In this document: positions 21,770 through 30,536 of the stretch, one piece after another
How the letters are laid out: every line of letters starts with the position of its first letter
Numbering within the stretch: position 1 is the first letter of the stretch
Translations under genes and position numbers: made by a program
Source: Dyadobacter sp. CY347
GTDB taxonomy: Bacteria > Bacteroidota > Bacteroidia > Cytophagales > Spirosomataceae
Reading direction: 5' to 3'
NCBI RefSeq assembly: GCF_021502655.1
Contig: NZ_JAKFFT010000002.1
Coordinates: forward strand, 620,001 to 684,000
DNA length: 64,000 nt
The notes under the pieces: generated by a model
What the model was told of the DNA's origin: nothing
Database searches by the model: none
What the model saw: the letters and a program-made list of their open reading frames with translations, nothing else

Positions 21770-21841
21770 CACAGATTCTGTGGTAATGCCTTGAATTGGC
21801 TGATGGCAGGATTTTTGATCACTTTAATAAAACACAGAATC
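21770..21841. repeat. Palindrome and matching inverted half-site before cmoA
   Basis: CACAGATTCTGTG (21770-21782) is a perfect palindrome around one base. Its right half with flank, GATTCTGTG (21774-21782), is repeated inverted as CACAGAATC (21833-21841), 19 bases before the cmoA ATG. It is a candidate regulator site or leader hairpin. Confidence 0.35.
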
Positions 21842-21859
21842 CGGATAACCTAACCTAGT

Positions 21860-22606
21860 ATGACAGAAACACCGCAACCCGAACAGGACAATGTTTTCAA
21901 AGATGAAATTACCAAAGTGTCGGATTTTAAATTCGGGACAACAGTTGTAAAAGTTTTTGATGACATGGTCAGCAGATCAGTCCCGTTTTACAACGAAATG
22001 CAGCGCATGCTGGGAGAAATTGCGGCGGATCACGTCAAAGAAGGAAGTTTCGTGTACGATCTGGGATGCTCTACGGGCACCACGATGATAGAAGTGGACA
22101 AGCTGATCCCATCCGATATCCGGTTCATCGGGATCGACGAGTCGACCGAAATGCTTGAAAAATGTGATTTAAAGTTAAAGGAAGCCAACTTCGTGCGTCC
22201 ATACGACCTCGTAACAGGTGATTTGCACGAGAAGCTGCCCATTCAGAATGCTTCCGTTGTGATCCTTTGCCTCACTTTGCAGTTTGTTAGACCGCTTTAC
22301 AGGGAAAGATTGTTACGCAACATTTACGAAGGGCTCAACCCCGGAGGTGTGTTGTTATTAGTGGAAAAAGTGCTTGCTGAAAGCACGGTTTTCAATCGTG
22401 ATTTTATCAAATATTATTACAATTATAAGCGCCGTAACCATTACAGCGAGATGGAAATTTCGCAGAAAAGGGAGGCCCTGGAAAACGTTCTCATACCATA
22501 TAAGCTGTCTGAAAACCTGCTTTTATTGAAAGAAACGGGCTTTGGAGATTGCGAGACTTTCTTCAAATGGTATAATTTTTCAGGTCTAATCGCTTATAAA
22601 AAATGA
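21860..22606 (+). CDS. cmoA: Carboxy-S-adenosyl-L-methionine synthase CmoA
   Basis: Makes carboxy-SAM (Cx-SAM) from SAM and prephenate. It has 248 residues, like E. coli CmoA (247). The family pattern is followed throughout: FDDMVSRSVPFYNEM, VYDLGCSTGTTMIEVD, IGIDESTEMLEKC, LCLTLQFVRPLYRERLL, IYEGLNPGGVLLLVEK and HYSEMEISQKREALENVL. The last segment carries the KR region used for carboxylate binding. In gammaproteobacteria the partner CmoB uses Cx-SAM for tRNA uridine-34. No cmoB is next door. The gene overlaps a membrane methyltransferase gene by 4 bases instead, which may mean another use of Cx-SAM. Confidence 0.85.
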   Translation: MTETPQPEQDNVFKDEITKVSDFKFGTTVVKVFDDMVSRSVPFYNEMQRMLGEIAADHVKEGSFVYDLGCSTGTTMIEVDKLIPSDIRFIGIDESTEMLEKCDLKLKEANFVRPYDLVTGDLHEKLPIQNASVVILCLTLQFVRPLYRERLLRNIYEGLNPGGVLLLVEKVLAESTVFNRDFIKYYYNYKRRNHYSEMEISQKREALENVLIPYKLSENLLLLKETGFGDCETFFKWYNFSGLIAYKK

Positions 22607-23334
22607 TGGTCACAATTGGTAATTTCTTTTTCAGGTTCAGGAACATTTTATTCATTTTTCTTTATCTGCTGTTATTTCTGCCCTCGCCCTTATTGTTCAA
22701 ACCGGAGCACTTTGGAGAGAAATATTATCTGTTTCCAATCATTCTGGGCCTGTTAGTGACTTTTTCAGGTGAAATTATCCGCGGGATAACTATTGGCCTT
22801 GCTTACATTATCCGCGGCGGCCGCGACAGGAGAGTTTATGCCGAAAAGCTGGTAACCGAAGGAATTTTTAAGCATTGCCGGAATCCGCTTTATGTTGGAA
22901 ATATCCTAATGTTGCTGGGCGTAGGGATTTTGTCGAATTCTTTGGTATATGTGGGCATTGTTATGCCGTCATTTTTGTTCATATATCAGGCGATCGTGCT
23001 TGCGGAGGAGAACTTCTTACGCAACAAGTTCGGGGCTGATTTTGACAATTATTGCAGGAAAGTGAACCGGTGGATCATCAATTTTAGCGGCATGTCGGAG
23101 ACGTTCAATGATATGCGTTTTAATTATAAGCGATGGATTTTAAAGGAATATAACACATTGTACGTCTGGTTAATGGGGATCACGGCCATTATTTTGTTCA
23201 GATATCCCGAGCTGACACCGGACAGCGACACGCGTATAAAGCTTTTCATAGGCATAGGTGTTTTTCTCGGCCTGGTTTATGGTTATATCAAATATTTAAA
23301 AAAATCGGGAAAAATGACCGACAGCCTGGCCTAG
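22603..23334 (+). CDS. ICMT/PEMT-type integral membrane methyltransferase
   Basis: A 243-residue membrane protein. Hydrophobic helices lie at about 8-28, 42-62, 98-115 and 118-135, with two more near the C-terminus (about 187-200 and 212-230). The SAM-binding core of isoprenylcysteine carboxyl methyltransferase and phospholipid methyltransferase families is visible: VTEGIFKHCRNPLYVGNIL, then AEENFLRNKFGADFDNYCRK. Family members methylate prenylcysteine carboxylates or lipid head groups at the membrane. Coupling with CmoA by a 4-base ATGA overlap raises the possibility that it takes carboxy-SAM and carboxymethylates a lipid. That is inference with no precedent I know of. Confidence 0.82.
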   Translation: MMVTIGNFFFRFRNILFIFLYLLLFLPSPLLFKPEHFGEKYYLFPIILGLLVTFSGEIIRGITIGLAYIIRGGRDRRVYAEKLVTEGIFKHCRNPLYVGNILMLLGVGILSNSLVYVGIVMPSFLFIYQAIVLAEENFLRNKFGADFDNYCRKVNRWIINFSGMSETFNDMRFNYKRWILKEYNTLYVWLMGITAIILFRYPELTPDSDTRIKLFIGIGVFLGLVYGYIKYLKKSGKMTDSLA

Positions 23335-23438
23335 CGTGCCTCTTTTGATAATCTTACTTGGGGTAAGCTTGCAGACTGTTTGCCGATCAGCACGGCACAA
23401 AAACTAAAATCAATACCCCCTAATAAACAGTAAGAATT

Positions 23439-24725
23439 ATGAAAATTGTAATCGTAGGAGGAGGGTTTGCCGGTGTGAACCTGGCACTTGATCTGGCCAA
23501 GAGCAATAAGTTTGAAGTAACACTCGTCGATAAAAACAACTATAATTTCTTCCCGCCGCTGATTTATCAGGTCGCTACGGCGTTTTTGGAACCATCCAGC
23601 ATCAGTTATCCATTCCGCAAGCTTTTCAGGGGAAAAGGAAATCTCTCATTTCGGCTGGGCGAACTGCAAAGTGTCGTAACCACGGAGAATAAGATCATCC
23701 TTTCAAACGGGGAGCTTGAATATGACTATCTCGTCTTCGCCACCGGCGCCGAAACGAATTTCTTCGGCATGGAGAATGTCAAGCGTAATGCTACACCCAT
23801 GAAGACTGTGGAGGATGCCATTGGTATGCGGAACAGGCTTTTGCAGCAGATGGAGCAAGCCACCATTTCAGATGATCCCGAAGAAGTAAGAAAGCTTTTA
23901 ACCGTGGTAATCGCCGGAGGCGGACCTACGGGTGTGGAAATCTCCGGCATGTTCGCTGAAATGCGCAACGGGATTTTGAGAAAAGAATATCCCGATCTGG
24001 CCGGAAAAGGAAGTGAAATTTACCTGGTCGATGGCGGCGATGCATTGCTTTCCCCCATGAGCGAAGCTTCACAAAAAGATACTTACGAGGCTTTAAGAAA
24101 GCTCGGTGTGAAAATAAAACTGAACACCCACGTCTCCGATTTTGTTGACGATAAGGTGTGTTTCAGCGAAGGAGAATGCATTGAGGCTAAAACATTGATC
24201 TGGGCAGCAGGAGTGACAGGTAAAGTTTTTGAGGGTATCCCGCCCGAATCATACGGTCGCGGACGCAGAATGCTAGTGGATGCTTACAATAAGCTGATCG
24301 GCTCTTACAACATTTACGCGATTGGCGATGCAAGCTTACAGCAAACAGATGCAAAATTCCCGAACGGACATCCCCAGGTTGCGCAGGTTGCCATTCAACA
24401 GGGCAAAACACTGGCAGAGAATTTCAGGAGAATGGTCGAAAATCAGCCGTTAAAGCCATTTGCATACCACGACAAAGGCTCAATGGCCATTATCGGTCGT
24501 GCCAAGGCTGTTGTGGATATGCCGTCGCCGAAGCTGCATTTCAAAGGGGTGATCGCCTGGCTTGCCTGGCTGTTTATTCACCTTGTTTCGCTGATCAACC
24601 ACAGGAACCGGATCAAGACGCTTTATAACTGGATGGTGGCTTATTTTACTAAGGATCAATCGCTTCGGATGATCATTAAACCATCTGCCACAGAGAAGGT
24701 TAAGGAGCCTGTTTTAAAAGAGTAA
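23439..24725 (+). CDS. ndh: Type II NADH dehydrogenase (NAD(P)/FAD-dependent oxidoreductase)
   Basis: Membrane-associated flavoenzyme that passes electrons from NADH to quinone without pumping protons. It has 428 residues. The FAD-binding motif VIVGGGFAGVNLALDL is at the N-terminus, followed by the family motif NYNFFPPLIYQVATAFLEPS. The NAD-binding motif is VVIAGGGPTGVEISGMFAEM and the second FAD motif is NIYAIGDAS. A C-terminal hydrophobic/amphipathic stretch (KGVIAWLAWLFIHLVSLINH) fits membrane binding. It is preceded by about 100 bases of non-coding DNA, so it is probably transcribed on its own. Confidence 0.92.
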   Translation: MKIVIVGGGFAGVNLALDLAKSNKFEVTLVDKNNYNFFPPLIYQVATAFLEPSSISYPFRKLFRGKGNLSFRLGELQSVVTTENKIILSNGELEYDYLVFATGAETNFFGMENVKRNATPMKTVEDAIGMRNRLLQQMEQATISDDPEEVRKLLTVVIAGGGPTGVEISGMFAEMRNGILRKEYPDLAGKGSEIYLVDGGDALLSPMSEASQKDTYEALRKLGVKIKLNTHVSDFVDDKVCFSEGECIEAKTLIWAAGVTGKVFEGIPPESYGRGRRMLVDAYNKLIGSYNIYAIGDASLQQTDAKFPNGHPQVAQVAIQQGKTLAENFRRMVENQPLKPFAYHDKGSMAIIGRAKAVVDMPSPKLHFKGVIAWLAWLFIHLVSLINHRNRIKTLYNWMVAYFTKDQSLRMIIKPSATEKVKEPVLKE

Positions 24726-24808
24726 TTAAGATTTAACATTGGAGTTTAACAAAAAACGCGGACTTTTGGCAACCGTCAGTAAGTGAGCGCTTTTTAAAAA
24801 AAAATATA

Positions 24809-27205
24809 ATGGAACCGACGATTATTGATGTAATCCAAGATGCACCATACGGTCTCCAGAAAATCGATTCTTCCATCTCTTTCAGGAATTTTATAAATTT
24901 TCTGGAAGAGAAAGCAGGACAGGAACAAACAGTCAAAAAAACATTCTTCTCCATGGTGCTGGACCGGCTGCGGTCGAATCCGGCTTTCTCGGCAGATATT
25001 GATATCAACAACATTGCAGATTTCAGAGAAGAATTAAGTTTGGTTTACGGCATGCTGATGCCACCCGTTACGAACGAAGATGAAGTTTTTTGGGCGTTGA
25101 GCACGCCTGTAAGTCCGGTCGTATTTTACGGCACGTCAGGCTTTTATAAGCTGATGACGGACAATTCCGGCTGTGTCCGGTGCGAGATTGCGGATAAAAC
25201 CGTGATCAATGTGAAGCAGAAAATGAAAAAGCTGTATTCGTTTATTCTCGAAAGGCTTTACCATTTTCCGCCAATGCACGAAAATGACCTGATCATTGCG
25301 CTGAACGACGACAAGACCGGTTTGAAACGATATTACCGGGCAAATCTGGACACCCGGTTTGCAGACGTATATGCCAAGGGAAGTCTTCCGGAACTCGATG
25401 TGGAAGAAATCCGGAAGGAGTTGCAGGAATCCAACGATATTGATGTATTGAGCCGGTTGCTTCCGTTGACAATGTTCCGGTTTGAAGGCTTTTCCGTGAT
25501 CACTTTCACGGATGTGACCGCAGAGCATGCAGTCGATAATATCAAAAGCGCAATCCTCGACCGGGCTTCCTACGACGCCAACACCTATTTCAGGAATGTG
25601 ACGGATGCGCTGAAAATGCTCGCTTGTAATTCAGACATTGATTTTGGATTACTGCCCGTGCTCCGCGTAAACAATAAGCTCGTCTTCGACCGCAGCACTG
25701 TGCTTTATAGTAAGCTCATGACCGCGGCACTTCAGGATAATAAGGCTGAGGATATGTATCTGTCCATGGCCAACCAGTATTTCCAGGCTCCTAAGGTGGT
25801 GTTTATGAGAAATCTGGCGCTGGAAGATGAAAGCAAAATGGATTTTATCCGGACACTGAAAGCCGACGGTGTTGAATCTTATGCATTGCTGCCCGTATAC
25901 TACGATAGCAAAGCCATTGGAGTGCTTGAAGTGTATTCCAAATCGCAAAAAGCCATTGATGAGCGTGTGCTCGCGCGGCTGGATGCGGCCCTGCCCTTCA
26001 TCGGTCAGATGATGAAATACTACATTGACGAATTCAATGTGGAGATCGACAATGTGATACGGGAAAAGTTTACATCCTTACAGCCCGCGGTGCAATGGCG
26101 TTTCCGGGAAACGGCGTGGCATTATCTGCGTGACAAATCGCTGAAAATGCCATCCCCGACCATAGAAACGATACAATTCCGGAATGTCTACCCCTTGTAC
26201 GGGGCCATTGATATCAGGAATTCCACATTGGAAAGAAATGCTGCGCTGAGGGATGATTTGCACTTACAATTTGATTTATTGATAGAAACCTTTACGATTT
26301 TAAAGCAGAAACTGGGATTCGGGCTGGCCGATGAGATGATCTATAAATGCAAAAAATGGATCGAAGAAATCGACAACGATTCTACGGACAGTGACGAAAT
26401 GCGCGTCCGGGATTTCCTTGAATATGAGGCACATCCGTTTCTCATACATTTTAAAGATGCGCGGGTTTTTCAATCGGCGTCAGGCGTAACGGATGACGAA
26501 AATGAGGAGCTGGTAGATGTTATCGACAAGTATTTTGAGATAACAGATGAACACACCGGAGCTGCTTACTCCAACAGGCGCGCGCTGGAAGCCTCCATGC
26601 AAAAGGTCAATTCATCCGTAAATCTTTATCTGGATCTTTTCAGAAAGGAAATTCAGCAGTCTTACCCCTGCTATTTTGAAAAATTCAGGACGGATGGAAT
26701 CGAATACGACATTTATATAGGCCAGTCGATCGAGCCGGAAAAGAAATTTAGTGAACTGTATCTCAAAAACATACGGCTCTGGCAACTGACTTCCATGGCC
26801 GCCATTTCAAAGATCACCAATTCGCTTATTCCGCAGATGGAAAAGCCGCTGCAAACCACGCAGCTGATTTTCATCCATTCCAGCAGCATTGACATCAGTT
26901 TCCGCGACGACGAACGGCGTTTTGATGTGGAAGGCGCGTATAACATTCGTTATCAGGTCATTAAAAAGCGTATTGATAAAGTACATATTAAAGGAAGTGG
27001 CGAACGCCTCACGCAGCCCGGGAAAATAGCGCTGGTTTATTTTAATAGTAAATCCGCAGAAGAATATGTTGGCTATGTCCGGTATTTACAGGAAAAAAAG
27101 ACTTTAAATAATGACCTTGAATTCCTCGATCTGGAAGAATTGCAGGGCGTTACCGGGTTGAAAGCGCTCAGGGTAGGGGTTAACCTGGATTCCGAGTGGC
27201 TCTAA
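24809..27205 (+). CDS. Large GAF-domain protein of unknown output
   Basis: A 798-residue soluble protein. The first 230 residues have no recognised domain. A GAF-like sensory domain covers roughly 250-410 and ends SYALLPVYYDSKAIGVLEVYS. After it, residues 466-473 (AIDIRNST) look like the first metal-binding strand of class III nucleotide cyclases. I do not see the second catalytic Asp or the other cyclase residues, so I do not call a cyclase. The C-terminal part is mixed alpha/beta without motifs I know. It is the first of five closely packed genes, upstream of the HD/DUF5706 protein and polyphosphate kinase, so it may be the sensor of that group. Confidence 0.7.
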   Translation: MEPTIIDVIQDAPYGLQKIDSSISFRNFINFLEEKAGQEQTVKKTFFSMVLDRLRSNPAFSADIDINNIADFREELSLVYGMLMPPVTNEDEVFWALSTPVSPVVFYGTSGFYKLMTDNSGCVRCEIADKTVINVKQKMKKLYSFILERLYHFPPMHENDLIIALNDDKTGLKRYYRANLDTRFADVYAKGSLPELDVEEIRKELQESNDIDVLSRLLPLTMFRFEGFSVITFTDVTAEHAVDNIKSAILDRASYDANTYFRNVTDALKMLACNSDIDFGLLPVLRVNNKLVFDRSTVLYSKLMTAALQDNKAEDMYLSMANQYFQAPKVVFMRNLALEDESKMDFIRTLKADGVESYALLPVYYDSKAIGVLEVYSKSQKAIDERVLARLDAALPFIGQMMKYYIDEFNVEIDNVIREKFTSLQPAVQWRFRETAWHYLRDKSLKMPSPTIETIQFRNVYPLYGAIDIRNSTLERNAALRDDLHLQFDLLIETFTILKQKLGFGLADEMIYKCKKWIEEIDNDSTDSDEMRVRDFLEYEAHPFLIHFKDARVFQSASGVTDDENEELVDVIDKYFEITDEHTGAAYSNRRALEASMQKVNSSVNLYLDLFRKEIQQSYPCYFEKFRTDGIEYDIYIGQSIEPEKKFSELYLKNIRLWQLTSMAAISKITNSLIPQMEKPLQTTQLIFIHSSSIDISFRDDERRFDVEGAYNIRYQVIKKRIDKVHIKGSGERLTQPGKIALVYFNSKSAEEYVGYVRYLQEKKTLNNDLEFLDLEELQGVTGLKALRVGVNLDSEWL

Positions 27206-27239
27206 TGCAATGTTGAATGCGCTAAATAATTGAACTTCT

Positions 27240-28490
27240 ATGAATTACAACCATCGGCTCGATAAGGTAAGGCATTATGTCCATCATTTTTTTGGTACAA
27301 AAGAACTGGCGCAGCTCAGTTACCATAACCTGGTGCATACCGAAGCCGTTGTGTCCAATGCAGTCAAGATTGCCAACCATTATCGTCTGGAAGACAAAGA
27401 AACATTCATTGTCGTTACCGCAGCCTGGTTCCATGACACGGGTTACAGCACGGGTGAAGCGGCTGGTCATGAACAGCGCGGAGCTGCACTCGCGGCCGGT
27501 TTCCTGCGGTCAGAAGAAATAGAGGAGAGCGTGATTGCAGAAGTAGAAGGGTGCATCCTGGCGACCATATGGCCGCAAAACCCGACAAATTTCTTGCAGC
27601 AAGTGGTTTGTGATGCCGATCTGTTTCATTTTGGAACGCCCGAATTCTCGGATTGGAACAAGCTGGTCCGTAAAGAAGCGGAGCAGCGTTCCGGTAAAAA
27701 AATGGATAAGGCGCAATGGCGCAAAAGCACCATTGCATTGCTGGAATCGCATACTTTTCAAACCGACTTTTGCCGTGACCAGCTGGATAAGCAGAAGCGA
27801 AAGAACATTGAAAAGCTGAAAGAAAAAGAGCTCGAAACTTCGGGCATTCCGGAAAAGACGCTTAGTGTAGCTGAAACGCCTGCTATTGAACCCGCAGCGC
27901 AACCTTTTACACTGGCAACGGCGCCTGAAATCATGGACATCAAAAAAATAAAGAATGACCGTCCGGACAAAGGCATTGAAACCATGTTCCGGATCAGCTC
28001 CAATAACCACCAGCGACTGAGTGATATGGCTGATAATAAGGCACATATCATGATCACAACCACATCCATTATTATTTCGGTCCTGCTAAGCGTTCTCATC
28101 CGAAAGCTGGAAGACAATACGTATCTCATCATTCCTACCATGCTTCTACTGACTATCTGCATGATCACAATGGTGTTTTCAATCCTTTCCACCCGCCCGA
28201 CGATCCCGCATGGCACATTCACGCAGGAGGATATTGATACGAAAAATGTAAACCTGCTTTTCTTCGGGAATTTTTACCGGATGTCATTTAGCGACTATTC
28301 CAATGGCATGCAGCGCATGATGAACGACCGTGAGTTTTTATACGGAAGCCTTACCAAAGATGTTTATTCCCAGGGCGTTGTGTTGGGAAGAAAGTACAGG
28401 TTGCTGCGCATTGCTTACAATGTGTTTATGTTCGGTATAGTCGTGTCCGTCATAGCTTTTGTGTTTGCATCCGCACTTTTTGAACATTGA
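27240..28490 (+). CDS. HD-domain phosphohydrolase fused to a Pycsar-type transmembrane effector domain (DUF5706)
   Basis: A 416-residue two-part protein. Residues about 20-200 form an HD phosphohydrolase: YHNLVHTEAVV (H33), the HD pair H65-D66 in AAWFHDTGY, and VVCDADLFHFG with the distal Asp. A charged linker (about 185-250) leads to the DUF5706/Pycsar-TM region. That region has helices near 262-282 and 288-310 and a C-terminal helix near 391-413. HD enzymes cleave nucleotides such as (p)ppGpp, dNTPs or cyclic nucleotides. The Pycsar TM domain is known as a membrane-disrupting effector gated by cyclic pyrimidines. It lies just before ppk1, four bases from its ATG. Confidence 0.85.
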   Translation: MNYNHRLDKVRHYVHHFFGTKELAQLSYHNLVHTEAVVSNAVKIANHYRLEDKETFIVVTAAWFHDTGYSTGEAAGHEQRGAALAAGFLRSEEIEESVIAEVEGCILATIWPQNPTNFLQQVVCDADLFHFGTPEFSDWNKLVRKEAEQRSGKKMDKAQWRKSTIALLESHTFQTDFCRDQLDKQKRKNIEKLKEKELETSGIPEKTLSVAETPAIEPAAQPFTLATAPEIMDIKKIKNDRPDKGIETMFRISSNNHQRLSDMADNKAHIMITTTSIIISVLLSVLIRKLEDNTYLIIPTMLLLTICMITMVFSILSTRPTIPHGTFTQEDIDTKNVNLLFFGNFYRMSFSDYSNGMQRMMNDREFLYGSLTKDVYSQGVVLGRKYRLLRIAYNVFMFGIVVSVIAFVFASALFEH

Positions 28491-28493
28491 TGA

Positions 28494-30530
28494 ATGATGG
28501 AAAAGTACCGCTATTTCAACCGTGATATCAGCTGGCTTTCCTTTAACGGACGTGTTTTGCAGGAGGCGGCCAATGAAGCGGTGCCGTTGATGGAACGCAT
28601 TCGTTTTCTCTCGATTTTTTCCTCTAATCTTGATGAGTTTTACCGGGTCCGGATGCCTTACCTGCAAAAAAAGGAGATCCAGGACCGAAACGAAGATGCT
28701 TACAGCAAGGCGGGAACGATCATTAACCAGCAGCAGGATGAGTTCGGACGGATATTGAGTGAGTCTGTCATTCCTTCCCTAAACAAGCTGGGCGTACATT
28801 TTTGTTATAAGAATGGGATTCCCGACGACATTGCAAATATAGCCAATGACTATTTCTTCGCGCAGGTTGCAGGATTTTTACAACCCGTTATTCTGAAAAA
28901 AAGCACCTCATTTTTCCCGGAAAACAATCAGCTGTATCTGGTAGTAATCTTACAATATTCGCCTGACAAAGAACAGGTTGCGCTTGTGAACATTCCAGCG
29001 GGAAACCTGAGCCGCTTCTTGAAAATTACGAAGGGGAAGCAGGATTACATTATTTTCCTCGAAGACATTATCAAACGCAACCTGAAAAGCCTTTTCCCGG
29101 AAGCCATCCGCATTGAGTCATTCAACATTAAAGTAACGCGCGATGCGGAGCTTGATATGATGGATGAAGACGGAGATGACATTGCCGAAAAATTTGAAAA
29201 ACAGCTGATCAAGCGTGATCTGGGTTTTGCTACGAGGTTGTTGTTCGAGCCGGGCTTGCCTTTGCGGCATTTGCAGAACATTATCTTTTTTTTTGAATTA
29301 AAAAGCGCTTCTGTGGTGCAGGGCGGGCGTTATCATAACCTCAAAGATCTGGCGTCGCTGCCCGTAAGCCCGCCTGCCGAAACCTACCCGAAATGGCCAG
29401 CCATAGAGGGAATAGAAGGTGTAGACGAAAATAATTCTCTGTTCGACTCACTCATCGAACGGGATTTAATGGTCCACGCGCCATATCAGAGTTACGATAC
29501 GATCCTTCGGTTTTTCAATGAAGCAGCGATTAATCCGAAGGTTGAAGAGATTTATACGACCATGTATCGTGTGGCCCATGACTCGAAAATTGCATTTTCA
29601 CTGATCAGCGCGGCGAAGAATGGCAAGAAAGTAACTGTGCTGGTGGAGTTGAAAGCACGTTTTGATGAAGCCAACAACATTCGCTGGGCGAAGAAAATGA
29701 AATCGGCCGGAGTGAAAATCGTGCATAGCGTCAATGCGCTGAAAGTGCATGCTAAGCTTGCTCTGGTGAAGAGAAAACACGAAACCTGTCCCTATCTAGG
29801 GCTGCTGGCAACAGGAAACCTCAATGAAGGAACGGCCTGTTTTTACACTGACCATATTTTGCTTACTGCTTACCAGCCTATGCTCGGTGAAGCAGAAACA
29901 CTTTTTAGGTTTTTAAGTAAAAAGAAAAAACCTGACAGCTCCGACATTATCGCATTCCAGCATTTACTCGTAGCCCAATTCAACCTGCAGACTAAATTCG
30001 TGCAGCTGATAGACCGCGAGATCGCACACGCAAAAAACGGCCGCCAGGCAGGCATTACCATTAAACTGAACAACCTCGAAGAAGAAATCTTGGTTAACAA
30101 ACTGTATGAAGCGTCGAATGCAGGCATTAACATCCGGCTGATCGTGCGCAGTGTTTGCCGGATCGTGCCGGGGGTGAAAGGGCAGAGTGAAAATATTACA
30201 GTGAAGCGGATCGTAGACCGTTACCTGGAACACGGGCGGGTTTTTATTTTCCATAACAATGGTCAGCCTGAGCTTTTTATGGGCTCTGCCGACTGGATGA
30301 ACCGGAACATTTACCGCCGTATTGAAGTTTGTTTCCCTATTTACAGCGAAAAGCTCAAAGCAAAAATGATGGAGATCATTGAGCTGCAATGGCAGGATAC
30401 GGAACAAGCGGTCCTGATCGATAGTGAATTAAACAACATTTCCCTCAAAACGGACAACAAAGGGATCCGTTCGCAGGAGGAAATTTACAGGCTTTTATCA
30501 GAAGACCTGGCCGAACTAAAAACGCATTAA
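28494..30530 (+). CDS. ppk1: Polyphosphate kinase 1
   Basis: Reversibly polymerises the gamma-phosphate of ATP into inorganic polyphosphate. It has 678 residues, a normal PPK1 length. The N-terminal domain begins FNRDISWLSFNGRVLQEAAN and the SNLDEFYRVR motif follows. The phosphohistidine is H419 in KVHAKLALVKRK, the second catalytic His is H580 in YLEHGRV, and the end has GSADWMNRNIYRRIEV. The upstream HD/DUF5706 gene and the downstream lipoprotein gene are only a few bases away, so a common transcript is likely. Confidence 0.97.
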   Translation: MMEKYRYFNRDISWLSFNGRVLQEAANEAVPLMERIRFLSIFSSNLDEFYRVRMPYLQKKEIQDRNEDAYSKAGTIINQQQDEFGRILSESVIPSLNKLGVHFCYKNGIPDDIANIANDYFFAQVAGFLQPVILKKSTSFFPENNQLYLVVILQYSPDKEQVALVNIPAGNLSRFLKITKGKQDYIIFLEDIIKRNLKSLFPEAIRIESFNIKVTRDAELDMMDEDGDDIAEKFEKQLIKRDLGFATRLLFEPGLPLRHLQNIIFFFELKSASVVQGGRYHNLKDLASLPVSPPAETYPKWPAIEGIEGVDENNSLFDSLIERDLMVHAPYQSYDTILRFFNEAAINPKVEEIYTTMYRVAHDSKIAFSLISAAKNGKKVTVLVELKARFDEANNIRWAKKMKSAGVKIVHSVNALKVHAKLALVKRKHETCPYLGLLATGNLNEGTACFYTDHILLTAYQPMLGEAETLFRFLSKKKKPDSSDIIAFQHLLVAQFNLQTKFVQLIDREIAHAKNGRQAGITIKLNNLEEEILVNKLYEASNAGINIRLIVRSVCRIVPGVKGQSENITVKRIVDRYLEHGRVFIFHNNGQPELFMGSADWMNRNIYRRIEVCFPIYSEKLKAKMMEIIELQWQDTEQAVLIDSELNNISLKTDNKGIRSQEEIYRLLSEDLAELKTH

Positions 30531-30536
30531 AAAAAT

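Noticed and set aside
24809..28490. A complete Pycsar defence system
   Set aside because: The effector-type membrane domain is present, but no recognisable class III cyclase with both catalytic aspartates accompanies it, and the neighbours are housekeeping phosphate genes.
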